64,000 nucleotides of DNA from Cavenderia fasciculata (lineage: Eukaryota; Evosea; Eumycetozoa; Acytosteliales; Cavenderiaceae). The notes beneath the pieces were generated by a model. It did not search any database. It saw nothing but the letters and a program-made list of their open reading frames with translations, and had not been told where the DNA came from. Below, piece after piece: positions 23,401 through 34,259 of the stretch; position 1 is the stretch's first letter, and every line of letters starts with the position of its first letter. Location: positions 1,240,001 through 1,304,000 of the forward strand of contig NW_004457624.1 of the NCBI RefSeq assembly GCF_000203815.1. Direction: 5' to 3'. Made by a program: the position numbers and the translations under genes.

Positions 23401-26400
23401 TGTCATTGGCGCTGTCAAATTAGTTGAAAATAAGACATTCTCAAAGGTATCATTTGATGTAGAGTTGTGTGATCATCCGTCACTACAACCACGAGCTGCA
23501 GGTGACACTACTGAAACTGAGCGTGATTTGGAAAAGTTTGTTGCATTCCGTCCAACCAAACCTTTGCCTTACGCTTCTCACATTCGTTTGTCTCTTGCAA
23601 GTGCATCTCTTTCAAGTCACGGTCCATTACCTTCCACCGAGATGGGACCATACGAATACAAAACATGTGAGAAATTCACTTGTCAACAATCAACTATCCT
23701 ACCATCCCCAGGTTCAGTTATCTATCCAAATGCTATCATTTCAGTACCTTTTAATCGTATTTTAAAGGATGCTATTATTCCCATAGTTCAACCTCGTGTT
23801 GTACCACCAACTACAACTCCACCACCAACTACAACTACAACCACAACCACAACAACTACAACTCCTACTACAGTTGTTGCATCAGGAGATGTTGAAGATA
23901 CTACTACATCTACAACAACTGCTCCAGTACAGGTCGCAGAAAAGAATTGGGATCATGTAATTAGTGTTTCACCAGCACCATCAATTCCAGGTAGATGGGA
24001 AGCACAAGGAACTAGATTGGTATATGTAACTAGTTTGGAATCAAAGTGGATTGGAAGTAACTCGTATGTAGTGACATTGAACAAATCATTGACTAGTAAA
24101 TACGATGAAACTTTGGAAAAAGATATTCAATGGAAATATTCAACCGATTTGAATCATCCTACTGAGACGTACCCACAAAACAGTCAATTTATTGCAGTTG
24201 ATCAAGCTAGATTTATTTCGATCAAGTTTGCTCAACCTATTGACCGTGTGTCACTTGCCAAACAGGTATCTGTCGATTTGGTAGGAGATGACAAGAAAAA
24301 GATTGTCCACAAGTTTGTGTTGGCCGAGGCAGCCGACGCAGAAGCTGTTGGAGTGGACCGATACACCGACAACCACTGGTTATGCTTAAAGCTTGAACCA
24401 GTGACAAACAGCGTGCAAATCCAAATCAATCTGGTCAATGTGTCATCTACAAACGGTCCATTGACCAACGACACCAAGTTCCAGTACAAGTTTAATGTGT
24501 GTCGTAGTATTCGTGTTCAGACAACCTACTATTTCGAGGGTAGTGTAATTGTCACTTTTAGCGAGCCGTTGGCTGGTGAGAAAAACAGTCAGTTGCCAAT
24601 CGACTGGATGCCAACCATCGTACCTGACCCAGGCGTTCAAATGCTTTGGAAGAGAACAGATGGAGATGAGTCGATGATTGGGTTACCAACCACCCGTCTC
24701 CCGGGTAGTACCACATACACCATCCAATTGCCATCGGGAACAATTACCACCAAGAATGGCACGGCGTTCATCCCAGAGGAATCAGATGCCAAGCGTCTAG
24801 TATTCTCCACACCGTCAGTTGAATTGGTTCGTTCGTACCCATCGCATTCAAGTCAGACCGTCTTTTTAAAGCGCCCCTTTTTAATGCAGTTTAACCAGCG
24901 TATCGACCGTGCATCCGTCCTCAAGCGTATCAGCGCGCACACTGGCAGCGGACTTAAAAAGAAGAAGATTCCGGTCGAGTTGTACGAGGATTTTTCAAAG
25001 TTTGAAGAATACTATGGTCACTTGAACCCCGACATGTGTCTGGCTGTCAAGCCAGCCGACAAGCATGGTGCGTGGGTATGCGACACCTCGTACACTGTGT
25101 CGATCAAGGAGGGTATGCGGTCGACTGAAGGTACGATCGAGTCAGACTATGCCACCGACGTGACGTTCCTCACACTCACCAACAAGCCGGTCGTCGTCAT
25201 GAGCAACGGACACGTCGCCATCAACTTTTCGCACGCACCCTTTACCACAGCCCAAGTGACTGCTCGCGAGTTGTTTGACGTGTCTGTGCGTCCCGACTGC
25301 GGTGCATCGCCGCTGCGTTGGAATATTACCGGCACCAACCAGGTCACTTCCAGCGTACCATTCCAGAATTGGAAGTTGTCTACGTGCTACAAATTCAAGT
25401 TGCCAGAAAACTTGGAATCACTCCACGGATTTGTACTCGACACTAACTCACTCGACGAGTTGGGCAAGTTGTCGCCACTCAACTCGGTTGCTCAGAGCAG
25501 CGGATACCCTACCCTGTCACACGGTGTGCACTGGCTGCGTTTCAACCAGCGTATTGACCCAGTCCGTGTACTTGAGCAACTCAAGTTTACATCGTCCAAA
25601 GGTTTGTTGATCAAGTCAAAGACACACCACAAAGTGCGTCTGGCAACACCCGAGGAGATTGAGCATCATCTAAAGACATGTGATTCGCGTAGCAAGATAC
25701 TTGCCAGTCATTTAAACGACGCATCGTCGGTCGAAAAGATGTTGGTCTTCCACCCGGTCGACCCATTCCCAAGCGGTGAAAAGATCGAGGTTGAACTATC
25801 GACCATCTCGTCCGAGGAAGGTCCCATAATCAACAAGTCACCCTACACCACCTATTTCCATATCTACCCTCTCTTTGAGGTCAAAGACTGCTCGGTAGAG
25901 AATGCCAAAAAGGCGTATATTGGAGACACGATCACACTTACATTGTCGAGTCAAATCAAGATGCTCAAACCTGAGCACATCAAAATCGAGCCAGAACAAC
26001 CCTACAAGATCAGCGTCAACTATCGTCACATCACCATCACCAACTGTAAACCAAAGACATTCTGGAACAAGGATATTGACTTTAAGATGACACTCAGCAA
26101 CCAAATCTACGATGAACAAGGTCAACATCTCCATCTTGGAAAGGGGTACAGTGTTGAATGGAAGGCCAAACCAAAATCATTCCACTATGACTTTATGTAT
26201 GGATGGGACAAGACGTTCAACCGTACCATCAACACTATCAATGTTGGTTCTCTCCTAAAGGGAGACGTTCCATCTATCTTGGTGCGTACACTCAACTTGA
26301 CAGAGATTCGTGTACAGTTGTACCGTGTCAATCCATACACCGACTTCCACAACTTTTACGATGAGTCGTTGCCATCGGCCTACTCGCAGTCTTTCAAGAC

Positions 26401-29400
26401 AAAGACGGGTGAGTTGTTGTTTGACGAGGTGCTCCCCATCGAAGTGTTGGAGAATGAGGTGATTGAGAGTTATATTGACCTCACTCCAGCTTTGAATGCC
26501 GAGACTCGTCACGGACATGTTGGCATCATCCTCATCCCCACGCCATCGGCTGTCTACCCCAACAAGGACGCCTTTGTTCCATTGAGGGCTTGGGTGCAGT
26601 GCACTAACCTCGCTGTCGGTGCCATCGTCGACACCAAGCACGTCACAGCATGGACCAACAACTTGGAGACTGGTGAGAAGGTGTCAGGTGCCAAAATCAC
26701 CTCCATCGCCACACTCAACTACTACAACCAACAACTCAAGTTTGCCAAAGCACAGGACAAGAAGCAACTGTATCTTCTCCAAAAACAGTCTGGAAACATG
26801 GTCGACGGTGTCACTGGTGATGACGGTGTTGCAAGAATTGCAGTGCCTGCCAACTATTTGGCCAGTCAATTACACGTTGTTGCTGAAAAGGATGATGATG
26901 TTGTCATCCTCACAGATGTCTATACCAAGCCAGCAGGTGTCGTCAAGAGTCTTGCATGGCACGTATTTGACGATCAAAGCCTATACCGTCCAACCGGTAC
27001 AGTTCAAGTCAAGGGGTACCTTAGATACTTGTCTCGTGCAGCTGCCGAGCACTCTGTACATATCTCTACCCTCCAAAAGGACATGCTCGTCAAATGGACA
27101 CTTTCTGACGCATCAGATAGTCAGATTGCCAAGGGTGACAGTCGTACCAATGTATTTGGTCAGTTCTCATTCCCAATTAAATTGGTCGAGAACATGAACC
27201 TTGGTACCGCCAAGATCAAGCTGTGGGTTGACGAGACTGAAAAGGAGTTCAAGACCACCGGTGGTGACCATCCCTCTGTCACTGTAAAAGCGTCCGAAGT
27301 CAAGCTACTCGAGTTTACACACGAGTTCAAGGTACAAGAATTCAAGCGTCCAGAGTTCCTAGCATCGACCGAGTACTTGTTGAATGAGTTGAACAAATTC
27401 TCGGGTTACACTATCGTTCAAGTCAAATCTACCTACTTTGAAGGTGCTGCCATGTCAGATACCGACACCAAATGGCGTGTTGAGAGTAGAAATGGAACTT
27501 TCAAACCACCTGGATTCTCTCACTTGCACTTTGGATTTGATGAATCGTTTACTTCACTCCTCGACTCTTCCATCAAACAATGTAAATATATTGAAGGAAA
27601 GACTGCCGATGATGGTACACATGCAGTCAAGATTGCATTTAATGGTGTCGTACCAAACCCACCATCACCCGTATTCATCGATGCGTCTGTCGATATGCAC
27701 GATATTAACAATCAAGTAGTTGCATCAACTGCACGTATCATCTTGCATCCATCCGACATTTACTTGGGTTTGCAAGCTGACAATATCTCGAATCTAACCA
27801 TCACCGATGCTACGGTTCGCGAACCACTTGTTTTTGATATTGTAGCAACCGATGTTGATGGAAAGATCATCCCAGATGTACCAGTGCAGGTTGTATTTAA
27901 AGCTACTGCCGGACTTGCATCCAAGGAAGCTCCACACAGATTCGAAGAGACATTTGTCACTACTCAACATCCAACCGCCTTCCGTCTCCCATTGATCCCA
28001 CCCAAATTCAAGCCAGACAATGAACCAGTTGTCTACAAGCTGACTCTTACCGCAAAGGATTTAGATGGAAAGGAGACTGTCACCTGTCATCAGGTCAATA
28101 TCTCTTGGAAAATGTCTGAATATGATCCAAAGGTCGTCGTCCCCCAAGCACCAAGCATTGCCTTGCCAGTCATCACCGCCGAGACTAATTTGGCCGGTAC
28201 CTACAATCCAGTCACTGTCGACGCTGTCAAGCCTACAAAGTACCATATCGATACCAAAGCATTAGACTATGCAGTCATGTCAGAGTTCAAGGTTACATTG
28301 GACAAGGAGTTGTACAACCCAGGTGAAAAGGTCAAGATCCAATTACACACTCCACTCCGCGAAGCATTCAGAGGTGTCGTATCTATCCTTGCCAACGGTG
28401 TCTTGGCCACAAAGAGCTTTGAGTCGGATGGCAAGGACAGTCCATCTGTCTATGAACTAGAGGTCATTGAACAATGGGCTCCAGTCGTCACTCTTCAATG
28501 CGATATTTGGTATGCTGGTCGCATCAATCGATTCTATGGTAGTCACGTACTCAACGTTGTTCCAGTGAGCAAGAAACTATCTGTCACTATCACTCCCGAA
28601 GAAGAAGATGTTGAACCAGGTTCCACCACCAATATTGTAGTTGATGTTAAGGAATTACTGTCTGGTGCACCAGTTGCCAATGCCGAAGTTTGTCTATTGG
28701 TCGTTGATGAATCCATTTTATCACTCACCAATTATTCCATTCCCGATCCAATGGCATCTTTCTATCCTCAATCTGGTAATCCATATCCAGAGCAATTCTT
28801 CCGTGGTGTCAGTAACACAAGCATCGCCCTACAAACCAACAAAAAGGCTCCACTCAAAGTACCACCCAAAGCACAACCACCTACTGTACAACCAGTCGCC
28901 GCTGAACCAGTCGTACACGAACTTGAAATGAGCTTTGAGCCAGAGCACCACGATAGCCTCGGTGGTGAATTGCTCGAAGCAGGTTTACTTGGTGGTGGAT
29001 CAAAGGACTTTAAAAAGAAGAGTAGTTCTGTACTCTCACCTACCTCTTCCACCTCTACCACATCACGTTCAAATGATTATACTTCAGCTACTCCAACTGG
29101 ATCTCAAGCTAGTGTAGTATTGGGTATGTAGCAAAGACAAACAATAATATTTTTAGAATTTCAACAAACTAATTATTTTATTTAACTTTATTTTCTAGAT
29201 ATTCTTGATACAGCAGGATGTGAAGAATACTCTGCAATACGTGAATTGTATTATCGTACATCTGTTGGATTTGTTTTGGTTTATTCAATCAATAATCTAT
29301 CTTCATTTAATGAAATAACAACCTATTTTGATCAAATTTGTCGTGTCAAGGATTCAGAGGACGTTCCAATTGTTTTGGTTGGAAACAAGATTGATCTTGA

Positions 29401-32400
29401 AAATGATCGTATGGTTACAACCGAACAAGGAGAGACTCTTGCACGTACACGTGGTTGGAGATTCTTTGAAGCATCTGCCAAGACTGGAGTCAATGTCGAC
29501 AATGTATTCAAAAACATTGCTGCCATGATCCGTAAAAAGACTGGTGGCAATGAGATTAAATTGGCCATGATTGGAGATGGAGGCGTTGGCAAGAGTGCCC
29601 TTACCATTCGTTTCAACCAGGGTCATTTCATTGATGAATACGATCCAACCATTGAAGACTCTTACCGTAAACAAGTGTCGATTGACGATGAAGGTGATGG
29701 CCAGCAACAAAGCTATGCCAAGAGCAAAAAGAAAGGAGGTGCCATGTCATTTGGATTTAGTAGTAAGTCAAAGAGCTATAACACCTCTTCGGCCAGATCA
29801 TCTGCTCCTCCTGCACCTCGTGCATCATCATCGGCATCTAATTCCAGTCTCCCTCAGCCTCCCCCACCAATGCTATCGGCTGGTGCCCCTCCCCCACCAC
29901 CAGGTTCATCTGCACAATATAGAAAGAGCTCATTTGCTGAAGCCAAGGAGGAACTTCAAGACTGTGGACTATCATGTGGTGATGAAATGATGGAGTCTAT
30001 TCCAGAGTATGATGACAATGGTGAATCTGAGGATGAAGAGGTCGAAGAAGAGATCGATAGCATTGCATTGATGCGTACCAACTTTGACGCTCTTGCCAAC
30101 TTTACACCATCGGTTTCTACTGATGCTCAGGGCAAGTGTACCATCCCCGTCACAATGCCCGACAATCTCACCAGATACCGTATTTGGGCAGTAGTATCCA
30201 ACTCTACCAACCAAATGTTTGGAAAGGGTGAAGGTATGGTCAATGCCAAGATCATGTTGTCCACTAGATGTGTACCACCTCGTTTCCTTAGTTTGGATGA
30301 TCTTAGCACTATTTCCGTCGTTGTCACCAATCTCTCCAACAATGACCGTATTGTTAAACTCGGTGTCAAGCTCTCTGAGCATCTCGTCATTGACAATGAC
30401 ACTTCTGACGCATGTATCGGTCAATTTGCAATGGTTGCCAAGAAACGTCGTCGTGTGTTTACATTTACTGTACGTGCTGTCAACTCTGGTCATGCATCGA
30501 TTCACATGTCTTGTGTGTCTGGTCAGTATGGTGACGCAATGGAAATATCGATTCCTGTTCACCAACCACCCACCACCCGTACCTCATCCATCTATGGTGT
30601 CGTCGAGGAAAGTGGAACTGTGCAAGATGTCAAGATGCCACTCGACTCGCTACCATTCTTTGGTAAGCTCAACATTGACATCTCGTCAACCATCATCCAA
30701 AATATTGCCGATCTTGCATTCAAGCTCTGGGAGTACCTGTATGCCCGTACTGAAAACTATGCTTCCGTATCGATTGCAATGATCTCGCTCGTCAATCTCT
30801 TTGACAATCAAGCCGTTCTTTCCTATCTCCCACCAACCAAAACAATCCGTTCTCGTCTCCGTTTCATTCTCGATCACCTCAGACAAAGACAAAGACAAGA
30901 CGGTTCATTCTATTCATGGTCTGCCTACACTGGAATGATCTGTGATTCCTTTGAATCCATCCATGCCTGTCACGCCATTGCAGTAATGAACTCTAACGAT
31001 TATTCCATGTCCCAATCAACTGTCAACAAAGCTATTGATTATCTTCAAGTTTTAACTGCCGAACATATCAATACAAACAATGGCTATCAAAGAATTGCTT
31101 GTGCTTATGCCTTTGTAAGTAGAAAAGAATATTCTTTTCAGATTTTAAATTATATCAAACTAATAATCTTTCATTATTTTATTTTTAGTATGTATTATAT
31201 CAATTACATACAAACAAAAAGAAAAAGATTCAAGTAGCAGAGGAAGCATTGAAATTCTATCATGCCAAGAATGTTTATGATTTCTCACTTGAGTCGTTGG
31301 CCTGGATTTTAGGATGTTTGGGAGTAGACCCACAATTTGAAAAGAAACGTGATGAAATTGCCAACTTTATCATTAGTCAAGCCTACGAGGAAGATAACAT
31401 GCTCCACTTTAACTCTTACTATGGAACCAGTATTCGTGTCCAAATTTTCCACGAACCAGTAAGAACCTCGGCCGTCATTCTCAAGTCATTGGTTGAGAGC
31501 AAATCCAACCATGAAGCCATTCCAAAGATTCTCCTTGGCATTTTGGACAAAAAGACAAACGGTGTTTGGACCAACGTTCATTCCAACTCGTGGATGGTCG
31601 CTGCTGTTGCTGCCTATGCCCAAACCTATGAAAAGACAGTTCCCAAGTCAGTCGCCCGTGCTTGGTTGGTCAAGAATGCAGACAGTGCCACTGAAATCAG
31701 AGGTATCTACTGCGGTCAAACCCCAGTCTTTGAAGGACGTTCAACCAACTCGTACTCGATGGAGATTCCTTTGGCTGCTCTCTTTACCAAGAGAGAATTA
31801 AAGCAAGCTCCTGCTACTGCCTCTCTTCTCTCTGCTGAATTAAGTTTTGGCAAAAACACCATCTCCAAGTCAAAATCCAAACAATCCAAGGAGGATTTGA
31901 AACCATCGACTAGCAACGAAGCATTGGCCACTCCTGCTACCACTGCCTCGGTCGATCAATTGGCCATCATCAAGGAAGAACAACCACCACTCGTCAACGA
32001 AACACTTGCGAAACCAATCCTTACTCCAGACTCTGAAATTTGGTTACAAAAAGAGGGTAAGGGCAAATTGTTCTATAGAATGAATGTCCAATACGCTCCA
32101 TCCAATCTCAAGGTGGAATCTGAAAACAATGGTATGACAATCACTAGAAAATTGATTCCAAAGGGTGACAGAGACAACCTTGTCTTTGACAAGGAAAGAG
32201 ACGCCTATGTCATGAGTGTTGGAACTTGTGCCACCGTCGTCCTCGCTGTCAGCACTGAAAAGAATCGTTACAATATTTGCATCAACGACAAGTTGGCAGG
32301 TGGTGTTGAAACCATTGACAAGGATACCAAACTTGCTCCCAACTGGGACCATGTAAACTATCGTGATGAAAGAACCGAACTTTTTACCTCAAAGATTGAA

Positions 32401-32538
32401 CCTGGAAGATACGAATTCAAATACAATATTAGAGCAACCACCAAGGGTACTTTCTTAATTCCACATGCCATTGTCGAAGAAATGTATTGTTCAGAAGTAA
32501 ATGGTAAAACTAGTTCATCAAAACTTATCATCGAATAA
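20500..32538 (+). CDS. Giant intracellular alpha-2-macroglobulin with embedded circularly permuted Ras GTPase
   Basis: The exons are 20500..21955, 22048..22315, 22385..29123, 29199..31114 and 31189..32538, about 3,909 residues if one base missing in the 21.28-21.34 kb GA tract is allowed for. Order: no signal peptide; about 300 residues of Glu/Lys/Gln coiled-coil; about six bacterial-Ig-like units (each with a FxQxID/VxR-type strand, e.g. FNQRIDPVRVLEQLKF); macroglobulin domains (VFDDQSLYRPTGTVQVKGYL near 2110); an MG6 hallmark VCLLVVDESILSLTNY near 2675; a low-complexity stretch; a permuted Ras domain (about 2815-2990); a polyproline linker; MG7 (KCTIPVTMPDNLTRYRIWAV); a thioester domain reading YLYARTEN where GCxEQ is usual; and the bacterial-type C-terminus WDHVNYRDERTELF. 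The classical role, trapping proteases after bait cleavage, is unlikely here. Role unknown; family call firm. Confidence 0.9.
29199..29700 (+). other. Circularly permuted Ras domain within the macroglobulin (part of the 20500-32538 CDS)
   Basis: Motifs appear in the order G3-G4-G5-G1-G2. G3 is DILDTAGCEEYSAIRELYYR at about 29199; G4 is IVLVGNKIDL at about 29371; G5 is FEASAKTG at about 29467. After helix alpha-5 (VFKNIAAMIRKK) a short TGGN linker leads straight into beta-1 and G1, KLAMIGDGGVGKSALTIRF (about 29560-29620), and then the switch I effector loop YDPTIEDSYRKQ (about 29641). The new termini fall between beta-2 and beta-3, which are neighbours in the Ras fold, so the domain can sit as an insertion. 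All nucleotide-contact motifs are present; the position equal to Ras Gln61 is Cys. No CaaX tail exists because the natural C-terminus is internal. Confidence 0.93.
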
Positions 32539-32679
32539 ACTATTAATTAAATAAATAAATTAAATAAATAAAATAAATAAATAAATAAATTTTATGTAAA
32601 AAAAAAAATAACTTTTATATATTTATATACAATCATCTACATTTGAGATAGATAATGGTTGAAGCAGCTAACTTTTTTC

Positions 32680-34063
32680 TTAAGAATGTTCAGAAAGCTT
32701 TTTATAATAGGGTATTTTGCCTGCTAATTTTAATCTTCTATATGATTCTCTCATATGTCTGGGACGAATTGGTCCCCGTTCTCCCCATTCTTCCATTATT
32801 GTCCTAGCTAAATTTATAAGAGAGAGTTTAGTTTAGTTGTGATGATTCCAAAAATATATATAATAATATTATTTATCCATCTAACTTACATAATTCAACA
32901 AGTTCTCCAACAAAAACTTTTGTAATACCAGCCATAATAATTACACTATTCTGATTTACATTTGTACTTGGAATGACAGCTTGCATCACCTTTTTAATAT
33001 TTGCTCTATTAAAACTAGATCTACGATAAAATTCATATCTAGTTTGTTGTTCTTCTGAAAATTGATCAAATAGTGTTCTAAATAAATAATAATCAAAATT
33101 GAATTAGAAATAATATACTTTGATTGAATTTTGTTTTGAGACTTACTCTATTAAAGATGTATCATCTTGTACATGAGCATAACTTGATGATAAAGCAACA
33201 GTTTCATCATCTTCTCCTTCTCCTTCAACATCTTCTTCACCTTCCTCTGCTTCTTCTTCTTCCTCTTCTTCATCCTCTTCATCTTCATCTTCTTCGTCTT
33301 CGTCTTCATCGTCTTCATCATCTTCATCATCTTCTTCTTCTTCCTCTTCTTCCTCTTCTTCCTCTTCCTTTTCTATATCTTCTTCTTCCTCTTCTTCATC
33401 CTTTTCCTCTGTTGCAGCGGTCGATTCTTCCTTGTCAAAGTCTTCGTCCTCTACATCTCTCTTTTTTCTCTTGAGAGGTTGTGCGCTCGGAGGTGATCCA
33501 ATAGGACGCTTTCCAGTGATAGATGCAGTTGGAGTAGAAGCGGTCGTAGTAGTAGTCGTCGTAGTAGTTGTTGTAGAAGTTGTAGAAGTAGATGTGCCAG
33601 GAGATAATAGTTCGGGTGGTGCAACGATCATCGATGCATCTTGACCATCCTTTCCCTTTTTTGCTTTAGGTTCTTTCTTTGATTTCGTTTCTTTTGGTGT
33701 CTTTGGTTCTTTCTTTGCTTTAGGTTCCTTTGGTTCTTTAGGTTCCTTAGGTTTCACCTCTTTCTTTGCTTTAGGTTCTTTCGGTTCCTTTGGCTCTTTT
33801 GGTTTCACTTCTTTCTTTGCCTTTGGTTCTTTAGGAGGTTTAGGTTCCTTTGGTTCTTTAGGTTCTTTAGGTTTCACCTCTTTCTTTGCTTTAGGTTCCT
33901 TTGGTTCCTTTGGCTTTGCCTCTTTCTTTGCTTTAGGTTCTTTTGGTTCCTTTGGCTCCTTTGTCTCTTTCTTTACCTTTGGTTCTTTCTTTCCTTTAGA
34001 TGTTGGTGTTGGTGGAGGTGGAGGTGGTGATCCCGCTCCTCCATCCGTTGGTATTTCTGACAT
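32680..34063 (-). CDS. taf11: TAF11, TFIID histone-fold subunit, with Lys/Pro-rich N-terminus
   Basis: The model is complement(join(32680..32807, 32890..33077, 33147..34063)), 1,233 bases and 410 residues, in frame. The C-terminal 105 residues are the TAF11 histone fold: [20 protein letters not shown], then [40 protein letters not shown] and [23 protein letters not shown]11 pairs with TAF13 in TFIID at polymerase II promoters. The N-terminal 300 residues are unusual: roughly 100 residues of [11 protein letters not shown]-type repeats resembling linker-histone tails, a Thr run, then a 90-residue Glu/Asp tract. Its start lies about 200 bases from the divergent APLF-like gene and its stop about 140 bases from the end of the macroglobulin gene. 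Confidence 0.92.
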
Positions 34064-34259
34064 CTTCTTTCTTTCTTATATATATAACTTTTTCTATATA
34101 TATTTTTTAATAATGAACGAAAATGAAATGAGCGATGCATTGATATTAAAATTCGAATAAATTTGAATATTTTCGAGTGTGAACTACACTAACAGCTAAA
34201 AAGATCTATTTCCTTTGGTGCAATTTTCATTACAGATAAATAACAAAACAACAATACAG
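34064..34259. promoter_or_regulatory. Short divergent promoter, TAF11 / APLF-like
   Basis: Only 196 bases separate the two start codons, so both promoters must share this AT-rich stretch. Confidence 0.5.

Noticed and set aside
29246-31237. A free-standing Ras-family gene between two macroglobulin pieces
   Set aside because: The Ras half-order is permuted, the upstream exon splices into it in frame (GTATTGG|ATATTCTT), and the same uninterrupted exon continues into MG7 and the TED domain. There is no ATG before DILDTAG and no CaaX end.
33124-33474. Leu/His-rich plus-strand ORF opposite TAF11
   Set aside because: Antisense of the acidic tract; composition only.
34215-34259. Earlier start of the APLF-like protein at 34215
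   Set aside because: That codon is TTG, not ATG; the first ATG in frame is 34260 and begins right before the conserved FHA-like region.
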